Source of the DNA: RUG626 sp964411785 | GTDB lineage: Bacteria; Bacillota; Clostridia; Oscillospirales; Oscillospiraceae | DNA length: 18,888 nt | Assembly (NCBI GenBank): GCA_964411785.1 | Contig: CAYPMJ010000028.1 | Location: 1-18,888 of the forward strand | Direction: 5' to 3' | Part shown: positions 7,123 through 13,074 of the stretch, one piece after another | Layout: each line of letters begins with the position of its first letter | Position numbering within the stretch: the stretch's first letter is position 1 | Notes under the pieces: model-generated | Databases searched by the model: none | What the model was told of the DNA's origin: nothing | Seen by the model: only the letters and a program-made list of their open reading frames with translations | Translations under genes and position numbers: made by a program

Positions 7123-8148
7123 TTATCTCATCCCCCGCTGTCTTACTGCCTCATATAAGATGATCGCCGCGGAGGCGGACGCGTTCAATGAGGATACTCG
7201 CCCGAGCATTGGAATCGACAGCTGAAAATCGCAGTTTTCCGATACGAGCCTTCTCATCCCGTCCCCCTCGGAGCCTATGACAAGCGCCGTCGGCCCTTTG
7301 AGGTCGACATCCCAGAGAGGTGTCTCGGCTTCCGCCGCGGTGCCATAGATCCAGACTCCTCTGGATTTAAGCTCCCGAATGGCGTCCGTCAGGTTTGCCA
7401 CCCGCGCCACGGCCATATACTCCACCGCCCCCGCGGATGCCTTTCCAACCACAGCAGAGAGGCCGGCGCTGCGGCGCTTAGGTATGATGACGCCGTGGGC
7501 TCCTGCGGCCTCCGCTGTCCGGATTACGGCGCCCAGATTGTGGCCGTCGGAGAGCTCGTCGCAGATGACTATGAGCGGCTGCTCGCCCCGCTCGGCGGCA
7601 ATATCCAGTATATCGTCCAGCGTGCAGTACTCCTTCACCGCCGCCGCAGCCACAACACCCTGATGCGCACCGGTGGCGCTCATCTGATCAAGTCTTCTCC
7701 GGTCAACCTCCATGACCACTGCTCCGGCCTCGCGGGCCATGGAAATAATGTGTCTGAGGGAGCCGTCAATATCGCCCTTGGCCACAAAGAGCTTGTTTAT
7801 TGTCCTTCCCGCTCTGATGGCCTCAGTCACCGCGTTGCGTCCCTCTATGATGTCCTCCCCCGCCTCCTCAGGTCGCTCAGGCGGGATCGGCATCGGAGGC
7901 ATCGGCTGTCTGCCCGGCGGAACCGGCCTCGGCGGGCGCTCAGGCGGCAGGGGCGGAGTCCTCATCTGCTGACGCCCGGGCCGCGGCGGTGCGGGTCTTC
8001 CCCGGGAATTCTCCCTCCGCTCCGGGGCCCCGGCAGACCTCTTCACGCTCCGGTCCCGGGACTGGGCGCGGCCGCTGCCGGGTCTGCCCGGTCTGCCGGA
8101 GGAGTAATGTCCATCCCGGCGATACATGCCCTCATTCTCTCTCCCCAT
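7123..8148 (-). CDS. rlmB: SpoU/TrmH-family 23S rRNA 2'-O-methyltransferase with a disordered N-terminal extension
   Basis: 341 aa. Residues about 98-341 form a SpoU-class methyltransferase. An IEGRNAVTEAI substrate-binding domain comes first, then the trefoil-knot SAM domain: motif 1 DGHNLGAVIRT (201-211, Asn204 and Arg210), motif 2 VIGSEGDGM (290-298) and motif 3 SIPMLGRVSSLNAS (311-324). Relatives methylate G2251 of 23S rRNA at the ribose 2'-O; other TrmH paralogues with different targets are possible. The first 97 residues are rich in Arg, Pro and Gly, with repeated PPERP-like units, and are probably disordered and RNA-binding. The start ATG has GAGGTGAGG just upstream and lies 4 nt after the metK stop, so the two are translated as one unit and the gene sits beside the source of its SAM cofactor. 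Confidence 0.88.
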   Translation of the reverse strand: MGRENEGMYRRDGHYSSGRPGRPGSGRAQSRDRSVKRSAGAPERRENSRGRPAPPRPGRQQMRTPPLPPERPPRPVPPGRQPMPPMPIPPERPEEAGEDIIEGRNAVTEAIRAGRTINKLFVAKGDIDGSLRHIISMAREAGAVVMEVDRRRLDQMSATGAHQGVVAAAAVKEYCTLDDILDIAAERGEQPLIVICDELSDGHNLGAVIRTAEAAGAHGVIIPKRRSAGLSAVVGKASAGAVEYMAVARVANLTDAIRELKSRGVWIYGTAAEAETPLWDVDLKGPTALVIGSEGDGMRRLVSENCDFQLSIPMLGRVSSLNASASAAIILYEAVRQRGMR

Positions 8149-8152
8149 TGCC

Positions 8153-9316
8153 TCACCTCGCGTGATCCCTGAGTGTCTCTACCATGTCGACTCTCTCCCA
8201 GGGCAGATCGAGATCCGGCCGTCCGAAGTGGCCATAGGCCGCGGTCTGCAGATATATCGGTTCAAGAAGGCCGAGTCTGGATATAATCCTGGCAGGACGC
8301 ATATCGAAGCACTCGCGTACAACCTCTGAGAGTCTCTCATCTGTCATGGAACCTGTCCCGAAGGTCTCAACCAGCACCGATACAGGCTGCGCCACGCCTA
8401 TGGCGTATGCAAGCTCGATCTGGCAGCGTCGCGCAAGCCCTGCCGCGACAATATTTTTTGCGATGTACCTGGCCATATACGCTCCGGAGCGGTCCACCTT
8501 GCTCGGGTCCTTTCCCGAGAAGCAGCCGCCTCCGTGCCCGCCGACTCCGCCATAGGTATCGACTATTATCTTCCGGCCCGTAAGGCCTGAATCCCCCATC
8601 GGGCCGCCGACCACAAACCGGCCTGTGGGATTCACAAAGAGCTTTGTCGCGCTGCGTATATACTCAGGCGGGATAACAGGCTTTATGACCGTCTCCACCA
8701 CCGCCTCCCGCAGCGTCTCTATATCCACGGTCTCGGAGTGCTGAGTGGATACCACAATGGCCGGACACCACTCCACGTGCCCGTCCTCCCCGTATTGAAC
8801 CGTCACCTGCGCCTTGCCGTCAGGCCGCAGGAAGTCCAGCTCCCCGCTCTTTCGTATTTTCGCAAGTCTCCTTGTGAGCGCGTGTGCAAGAGAGATAGGC
8901 GCCGGCATGAGCTCAGGCGTCTCATCGCAGGCATAGCCGAACATCATGCCCTGATCCCCGGCTCCCTCCTCTCCCTCCTCGTCGAACGCGTTGTCGACAC
9001 CCCGCGCTATGTCGGGGCTCTGCTCGTCGATAGAGGTTATCACGGCGCATGTCTCCCCGTTGAAGCCGTACTCGGGCCTGTCGTAGCCTATGCGCTTGAT
9101 CGTCTTACGCGCGATGGCGGCGATGTCCGCGTAGCAGGACGTTGTGATCTCCCCCATGACCAGCACAAGTCCCGTGGTGCAGCACGTCTCACAGGCCACA
9201 CGGGCGTGCCTGTCCTCCTTAAGTATGCTGTCCAGCACGGCGTCTGATATCTGGTCGCAGATCTTGTCGGGATGGCCCTCGGTTACGGATTCCGAGGTAA
9301 ATATTCTGTTGGACAT
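8153..9316 (-). CDS. metK: S-adenosylmethionine synthetase
   Basis: 387 aa from the ATG at 9316. The frame stays open to 9424, but the family begins at MSNRIFTSESVTEGHPDK, an AAGGGAG ribosome site lies about 12 nt before 9316, and the predicted transcript start (near 9431) would make a start at 9424 nearly leaderless. The enzyme makes SAM from methionine and ATP. Visible motifs: GHPDKICDQISDAVLD (ATP), GAGDQGMMFGYA, and the phosphate-binding GGGCFSGKDPSKVDRS, where the usual GGGAFSGKD has Cys for Ala. It is first in the minus-strand run, with rlmB only 4 nt after it. Its leader of about 115 nt holds no SAM-I (S-box) signature. A 12-bp palindrome in the promoter may be an operator. Confidence 0.97.
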   Translation of the reverse strand: MSNRIFTSESVTEGHPDKICDQISDAVLDSILKEDRHARVACETCCTTGLVLVMGEITTSCYADIAAIARKTIKRIGYDRPEYGFNGETCAVITSIDEQSPDIARGVDNAFDEEGEEGAGDQGMMFGYACDETPELMPAPISLAHALTRRLAKIRKSGELDFLRPDGKAQVTVQYGEDGHVEWCPAIVVSTQHSETVDIETLREAVVETVIKPVIPPEYIRSATKLFVNPTGRFVVGGPMGDSGLTGRKIIVDTYGGVGGHGGGCFSGKDPSKVDRSGAYMARYIAKNIVAAGLARRCQIELAYAIGVAQPVSVLVETFGTGSMTDERLSEVVRECFDMRPARIISRLGLLEPIYLQTAAYGHFGRPDLDLPWERVDMVETLRDHAR

Positions 9317-9431
9317 CTGGTGCTTTCTCCCTTTCTCAAGTTTTTGTGTCTTATATCCGGGTATGTCCCCCACTTTATTGACCACGCCGGCCGGGCATGG
9401 CAGCCGGCCTTCGGGTAAAATCATGTCTATT
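9317..9431 (-). promoter_or_regulatory. metK 5' leader with a GC hairpin
   Basis: The predicted untranslated leader of metK, about 115 nt. It contains gccggc (9388-9393 and 9404-9409 region) able to pair over an 11-nt loop, then an unstructured purine-rich run to the ribosome site. I see no S-box, SAM-II or SMK-box core. Any regulation by this leader is unproven. Confidence 0.35.
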
Positions 9432-9437
9432 CAGCTT

Positions 9438-9466
9438 ATTGTAACACGTTTCGCGCGAAATGAAAA
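9438..9466 (-). promoter_or_regulatory. metK promoter with a 12-bp palindrome in the spacer
   Basis: Minus strand: -35 TTTTCA (9466-9461), 17-nt spacer, -10 TACAAT (9443-9438). The spacer holds the perfect palindrome TTTCGCGCGAAA (9449-9460), where a dimeric repressor would block RNA polymerase. It stands out as a CG-rich island in an AT-rich intergenic region. Confidence 0.6.
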
Positions 9467-9504
9467 GCACTATTTTTAAAATACAAATGTTTACACATAG
9501 TTTA

Positions 9505-9533
9505 TGGACAATCAGACAAAAAAGCTGTATTAT
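9505..9533 (+). promoter_or_regulatory. promoter of the rhomboid-like gene
   Basis: Plus strand: -35 TGGACA (9505-9510), 17-nt spacer, -10 TATTAT (9528-9533), each one base from consensus. The expected start is near 9540, giving a leader of about 20-30 nt. It diverges from the metK promoter, with the two -35 boxes about 40 bp apart. Confidence 0.7.
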
Positions 9534-9568
9534 AGTCCTGAAAAAGGAACACTAACGAGGTGGGTAAA

Positions 9569-10417
9569 TTGGACTTCATTGACAAAGCCGTATCCAAATT
9601 CTGCTACAGGCATCCGAAATTCGGGATAAGGAACCTCATGCTCTACATTGTCGTCGGCAACGTCTTCGTCTACCTTGTCGCACTGATGGACAGCTCGGGC
9701 GCTTTTCTTCAGGCGCTCGCCTTCTATCCGGGAAAAATACTCCGCGGTCAGGTGTGGCGTCTGTTCACATTTCTCTTCATCCCCTCAGACTATAACCCAA
9801 TCTATCTGCTGCTGACGCTGTATCTCTACTACTTCATCGGTTCGGCGCTGGAGCGCCAGTGGGGGGCCGCGCGTTTCACCATCTACTACCTGAGCGGGTG
9901 GCTGTTCAACGTCATCTTCGGGTTCATCTGCTACGCCTTCGGCTCCCAGCCCGGGCTTGACGCGTACTATTTAAACATGTCGCTCTTCTTTGCCTTCGCT
10001 GTGCTGTGGCCTGACCACACCCTGCTGCTTATGTTTATTATCCCCATAAAGATAAAGTGGCTTGCATATCTTGACGCGGCGCTGTTCATCGTCAGCGTCG
10101 TGCGGTATTCGTCGCTGTTCCCGCTGAATCTGCTGCCGATCGTGGCAGTCCTTAACTTTCTTCTCTTTCTGGGACCAAGTCTTTTCAGGCAGATATTCAG
10201 AAAACGCAGCTACGCCACAAGGCGCGTGCAGTTCAAAGCCGCGTCCCGTCGGGCGGAACGCACCGAGGCCCACGCGGCGTATCGCCATAAATGCGCTGTC
10301 TGCGGCCGGACCGACGCCGACCACCCGGAGCTTGAGTTCCGCTACTGCTCCCGCTGCAAGGGGTACCACTGCTTCTGTCAGGATCACATCAATAACCACG
10401 TACACTTTACAGAGTAG
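9569..10417 (+). CDS. rhomboid-fold membrane protein, probably inactive, with a C-terminal zinc-binding tail
   Basis: 282 aa from TTG 9569, chosen because GAGGTGG lies 5 nt before it; GTG 9560 (285 aa) is the alternative. Residue numbers here count from the GTG. Six or so membrane segments span 26-205. The rhomboid L1 signature GQVWRLFTFLFIP (63-75) and ALERQWG are present. At the TM4 catalytic site, where GxSG is expected, the sequence reads LNMSLFFAF, with Ser141 possibly aligned but its glycines gone. TM6 has no catalytic His (PIVAVLNFLLF). I infer a pseudoprotease that binds membrane substrates, in the manner of derlins. The cytoplasmic tail has CAVC (245-248), CSRC (263-266) and a Cys/His-rich HCFCQDHINNHVH, a likely zinc site. 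It diverges from metK and converges on folC. Confidence 0.75.
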   Translation: MDFIDKAVSKFCYRHPKFGIRNLMLYIVVGNVFVYLVALMDSSGAFLQALAFYPGKILRGQVWRLFTFLFIPSDYNPIYLLLTLYLYYFIGSALERQWGAARFTIYYLSGWLFNVIFGFICYAFGSQPGLDAYYLNMSLFFAFAVLWPDHTLLLMFIIPIKIKWLAYLDAALFIVSVVRYSSLFPLNLLPIVAVLNFLLFLGPSLFRQIFRKRSYATRRVQFKAASRRAERTEAHAAYRHKCAVCGRTDADHPELEFRYCSRCKGYHCFCQDHINNHVHFTE

Positions 10418-10479
10418 CCTGTCTTTCCCGTCTGCCCGGTCTTTTTTCCCTCACCTTGCGTCATTCTCCCAAGAGGCAT

Positions 10480-10575
10480 AAAAAGCCGCGCCCGGAGATG
10501 TGCTTCCGCTCTTCTTTGTACGGTAAATCCGTGCGGCAAAAAAAAGAGTGAAAGCTGTCTCCAGGCGCGGTTTTT
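10480..10575. terminator. long imperfect hairpin, bidirectional terminator between convergent genes
   Basis: The outer arms 10480-10498 and 10558-10575 pair with one bulge and one G-U. They end in gcggTTTTT on the plus strand and gcggcTTTTT on the minus strand, so the element can stop both the rhomboid-like and the folC transcripts. The 59-nt interior also folds: ccgctcttcttt with the A8-gagtg tract, and a tip gtacgg/ccgtgc (10518-10534). The whole is about a 96-nt single fold-back. Confidence 0.6.
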
Positions 10576-10599
10576 GTACATCTCCTTACACGAATCTCA

Positions 10600-11880
10600 T
10601 CAGGGCGATACCTGACCCGACGCTCTTGCAACTGCCTCCCTTACATCCTGAGAGAAATACAGCGAGCCTACCGCGCAGACCACCCCGTCGGAGCCGGCCA
10701 GCTCCAGTGCACGGCGGACGCCGGCGTCGATTGTCTCCGCGTCCTCGGCGCAGAGCCCATACCCGCGCAGCAGCTCCGCATATTCCCTCGCCGGAAGTGA
10801 CCTGGGGTTGTCCGGAGTGACGGTCACAAAGCGCTTCGCCAGTCCCGCAAGCTCCGGTATCATGTTCCTCACATCCTTGTCCGCCATAACTCCTGTCAGG
10901 AACACAATGCCGCCCTCCGGGAAATTGTCCCGTAAGCTCCTTGCTGTGGCGCGTACCCCGTGGGGGTTGTGCGCTCCGTCCAGAAGAAACACCGGATCAC
11001 GCCGCAGCAGCTCAAACCGTCCCGGCCAGTAAACCTGCTTGAGGCCCTCACGGATATCCTCTTCCGTCACATGCCAGCCCCGCTCCCTCAGAATCTCCAG
11101 GGCCGTGACTGCCGTCGCTGCGTTCTCCGGCTGGTATGTCCCGGCAAGCGCTACGCGCAGATCCTTCATCCTGCCAAAATCAAAGGTGCAGCCGGTCAGA
11201 TCATGCTCCTTCATATTCAGCTTTGAAAAGTCCACCCGGTGGAGCCTGGCTCCGCGTTCCCTGGCCGCTCTCTCCACCACCGCGTCCGCTGACGGCTCCG
11301 CCTCATACAGCACAACGTCGCCGCCCGGCTTTATGATACCCGCTTTCGCTCTGGCTATGTCCGTGATGTCAGGGCCCAGCGTTCCGGTGTGGTCAAGTCC
11401 CAGCGCCGTTATCACGGCGCACTCGGGCGTCGGAATGACGTTCGTTGAGTCAAACTCTCCCCCCAGTCCCACCTCCAGCACCACAATGTCGCATCCGCGA
11501 TCCTCGAAATACATAAATCCCAGCGCCGTTATGAGCTCAAACTCGGTCGGCTTGTCCGGCTCCTCTTCCGCAAGCGGCATTATCCGCTCCACAAGCCGCG
11601 CAAGCTCCTCATCACCTATGTTCTCCCCGTTTACGCGGATCCGGTCATTGAACCGCGTGATGAACGGCGACGTATAGAGCCCGGTCAGATACCCGGCGTG
11701 GCGCAGGACCGACTCAATACACGCGCAGGTTGAGCCCTTGCCGTTCGTCCCGGCCACATGGACAAACTTCAGCTTCTTCTCAGGCGAGCCAAGCTTCGCC
11801 AGCAGCGCCTCCGTCCTTGAAAGGCCGCGCTTTGAACCTCTCCTTGTGTGTATATACTCAAGCGCCTCCTCGTAAGTCAA
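10600..11880 (-). CDS. folC: folylpolyglutamate synthase / dihydrofolate synthase
   Basis: 426 aa, the usual length. A Mur-ligase-type enzyme that adds glutamate to (tetrahydro)folate in the cytoplasm so that it is kept in the cell; bifunctional members also form dihydrofolate. Motifs: P-loop GTNGKGS (44-50), omega loop TSPFI (70-74), EVGLGGEFDSTN (136-147), GLDHTGTLG (161-169), AKAGIIKPG, and GAHNPHG (302-308) opening the C-terminal domain. The start is TTG at 11880, whose bases overlap the folT stop in TTGA, a 4-bp overlap typical of translational coupling. The folT end (gcgggggga) supplies the ribosome site. With folT it forms an uptake-and-trap unit under a THF riboswitch. Confidence 0.95.
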   Translation of the reverse strand: MTYEEALEYIHTRRGSKRGLSRTEALLAKLGSPEKKLKFVHVAGTNGKGSTCACIESVLRHAGYLTGLYTSPFITRFNDRIRVNGENIGDEELARLVERIMPLAEEEPDKPTEFELITALGFMYFEDRGCDIVVLEVGLGGEFDSTNVIPTPECAVITALGLDHTGTLGPDITDIARAKAGIIKPGGDVVLYEAEPSADAVVERAARERGARLHRVDFSKLNMKEHDLTGCTFDFGRMKDLRVALAGTYQPENAATAVTALEILRERGWHVTEEDIREGLKQVYWPGRFELLRRDPVFLLDGAHNPHGVRATARSLRDNFPEGGIVFLTGVMADKDVRNMIPELAGLAKRFVTVTPDNPRSLPAREYAELLRGYGLCAEDAETIDAGVRRALELAGSDGVVCAVGSLYFSQDVREAVARASGQVSP

Positions 11881-12419
11881 TCCCCCGCGCTCCCCTCTGT
11901 GGTATTAAGTTTAAGGCGGCTCAGCACAAGCTGTATGAGCACCGTCTCGAGAGTCCCGGCCACAATGGAGACTCCCAGGCCAATGAATATTCCCTGCCAC
12001 GGCATTCCCAGCATCACGATCTTTGCGACTGATTTAACGCCGACCTGACCCACCAGATGTCCCAGCGCCTCCGCAGCCGCCGTCTGTCTGAGGCCCGGGC
12101 GTCTCACCACATACCTGGGGACAAGTCCCGCAGTGAGCCCGACGCACGCTGCGCCGACGGTTATAAGCAGGTTTGGAACCGGATAGGCGCTGCAAAGGCA
12201 GCTCACAAGGTCCGCCGTCGCACCTGTCAGCGCACCGTACACCGGTCCAAGCACCAGCCCGGCAAATACTACCGGCAGATTCTCCAGCGTGAAACGATAG
12301 TAGATCTGGAACGTAAAGAAATTCTTGCACAGAATGCCAATCACCACGCTCATTGACGCAAGCATGGCGGCCAGGGTCAGAGACTGGACATTTGAAAAGC
12401 TCCGTCGCTTTCCGGTCAT
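11877..12419 (-). CDS. folT: ECF-type folate transporter, substrate-binding membrane subunit
   Basis: 180 aa, about six membrane segments. It is the folate-specific S component that docks onto a shared ECF energising module (EcfA, A' and T), not encoded here. Visible: SLTLAAMLASMSVVIGIL (TM1), the loop YYRFTLENLPVVFAGLVLGPVYGALTG (41-67), then ATADLVSCL and PNLLITVGAACVGLTAGL. The RFxxxxLPVxxAGxxLGPxxGxxxG pattern is the FolT/ThiT/RibU type. Folate is assigned from the upstream THF riboswitch and the overlapping folC. The ATG is 7 nt after GGAGG (12431-12427). The C-terminal tail is short and polar. Expression is probably repressed by tetrahydrofolate at translation initiation. Confidence 0.93.
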   Translation of the reverse strand: MTGKRRSFSNVQSLTLAAMLASMSVVIGILCKNFFTFQIYYRFTLENLPVVFAGLVLGPVYGALTGATADLVSCLCSAYPVPNLLITVGAACVGLTAGLVPRYVVRRPGLRQTAAAEALGHLVGQVGVKSVAKIVMLGMPWQGIFIGLGVSIVAGTLETVLIQLVLSRLKLNTTEGSAGD

Positions 12420-12426
12420 AAAAATA

Positions 12427-12477
12427 CCTCCTTTTCAGCAGCGTAACTGCATAGGGAGGCGTCTCTCCGATATGCAG
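12427..12477 (-). promoter_or_regulatory. expression platform: competing hairpins around the folT ribosome site
   Basis: The folT ribosome site ggagg (12431-12427) can be paired by cctcc (12459-12455). An alternative hairpin, ctgcata (12477-12471) with tatgcag (12453-12447), plus inner ggag/ctcc, would hide that cctcc. The 5' part of this alternative stem shares bases with the 3' strand of riboswitch stem P1. Ligand-stabilised P1 would thus favour hiding of the ribosome site. The pairings are seen; the switch logic is inferred. Confidence 0.6.
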
Positions 12478-12571
12478 CAGCGGGATGCGGCCACCGTACC
12501 GCGAAAATCTTCTTCGTCCGGACAGCAACTCCCCGTCCCTCCGGCACTTAACGCACGGCAGCCTACTCTGC
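12477..12571 (-). ncRNA. tetrahydrofolate (THF-I) riboswitch
   Basis: On the minus strand the 95-nt element begins gcagagtag and continues with tgcgttaagtg, a GC-rich P3 arm (ccgga...tccgg), then acgaag, cgcggt and gcatcccgctgc. These match the conserved THF motif blocks GAGUAG, GCGUUAAGUG, ACGAAG, GCGGU and GCAUCC-GCUCC in the right order and spacing, with gcag/ctgc closing P1. It controls folT-folC, the commonest genes for this class. Known members bind tetrahydrofolate and usually hide the ribosome site. Confidence 0.93.
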
Positions 12572-12602
12572 TTTTCTTTTCTGCGCCCTCCGGCGCCTGT
12601 AC

Positions 12603-12608
12603 ATTATA
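12603..12608 (-). promoter_or_regulatory. candidate -10 box of the folT-folC promoter
   Basis: Minus-strand TATAAT (12608-12603), about 32 nt before the first conserved riboswitch bases. No good -35 sits at 17 nt. A TTGACC lies 25 nt upstream, which would suit only a shifted -10 (TGTAAT, 20-nt spacer). The position just upstream of the riboswitch supports it. Confidence 0.5.
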
Positions 12609-12690
12609 TTACACCACCGCTCCGGAATACTATGGTCAATCTACACAGTCTTTATTTCCGCGCCCGCTGTCTTTTCGTTTGATTGGTCAA

Positions 12691-12724
12691 GCGGCTGTGG
12701 GCGCCTCCATTTCGCCACAGCTGC
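12691..12724. repeat. hairpin in the folT/opp divergent intergenic region
   Basis: gcggctgtgggcg (12691-12703) pairs with cgccacagctgc (12713-12724) with one bulge and one G-U. It has no T-run on either side. It lies between the two divergent promoters in an otherwise empty stretch (12609-12845) and could be a regulator-binding site. Confidence 0.3.
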
Positions 12725-12845
12725 CCCTCGGAAGGCTCATCCGGCAGGATTTTGCAATTTGTTCATAAAAATAATGCAAAAATGGCTCAGAGCCGGGGAT
12801 GTTTTGAACTTATCGCTGAAAAACGCCGTCTTTTTTAAAATGTGC

Positions 12846-12874
12846 TTGACATAAGGCCTTGTGCGAAATATAAT
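12846..12874 (+). promoter_or_regulatory. consensus promoter of the peptide ABC transporter operon
   Basis: Perfect sigma-A consensus: TTGACA (12846-12851), 17-nt spacer, TATAAT (12869-12874). The expected start is near 12881, leaving a leader of about 195 nt before the lipoprotein ATG. Such a strong promoter suits an abundant binding protein and makes downstream control in the leader likely. Confidence 0.88.
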
Positions 12875-12901
12875 TTCGATATCCTCAATGCTGTATCAGG
12901 T

Positions 12902-12997
12902 GCCGGAATACCCGGCCCGGTGAGCCGTGGGCCGCCAGTGAGTGGCGCTTTTTGATTTTGCACAACGGGCAGTGAAATGGCGTCATGTCCGTTGTGC
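12902..12997 (+). promoter_or_regulatory. structured leader of the transporter operon, possible attenuator
   Basis: Hairpin A: gccgg (12902-12906)/ccggc (12912-12916). Hairpin B: cggccc (12913-12918)/gggccg (12929-12934). Hairpin C: cgcca (12933-12937)/tggcg (12943-12947), followed by ctttttgatttt, a terminator shape. A excludes B, and B overlaps C by two bases, which is an attenuator-like chain. Farther on, gcacaacgg (12960-12968) pairs perfectly with ccgttgtgc (12989-12997). No known riboswitch core was recognised. Confidence 0.4.
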
Positions 12998-13074
12998 AGA
13001 ACCAAAGGGGACGCCCGTGGCTCCCTCTAGAGACAGTTCTGAAGGAAATGAATTTTATGATGGAGGAAAAAACG

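Noticed and set aside
9317..9424. N-terminal extension of MetK from an ATG at 9424 (423 aa)
   Set aside because: The family starts at MSNRIFTSE, a ribosome site precedes 9316, and the promoter puts the transcript start almost on top of 9424.
9317..9431. SAM riboswitch upstream of metK
   Set aside because: The leader is too short for an S-box and lacks its conserved blocks; no SAM-II or SMK-box core was recognised. Covariance searches would settle it.
12985..13074. Longer start for the binding lipoprotein (763 aa)
   Set aside because: It would place 30 non-hydrophobic residues before a textbook lipoprotein signal peptide, and the ribosome site lies directly before ATG 13075.
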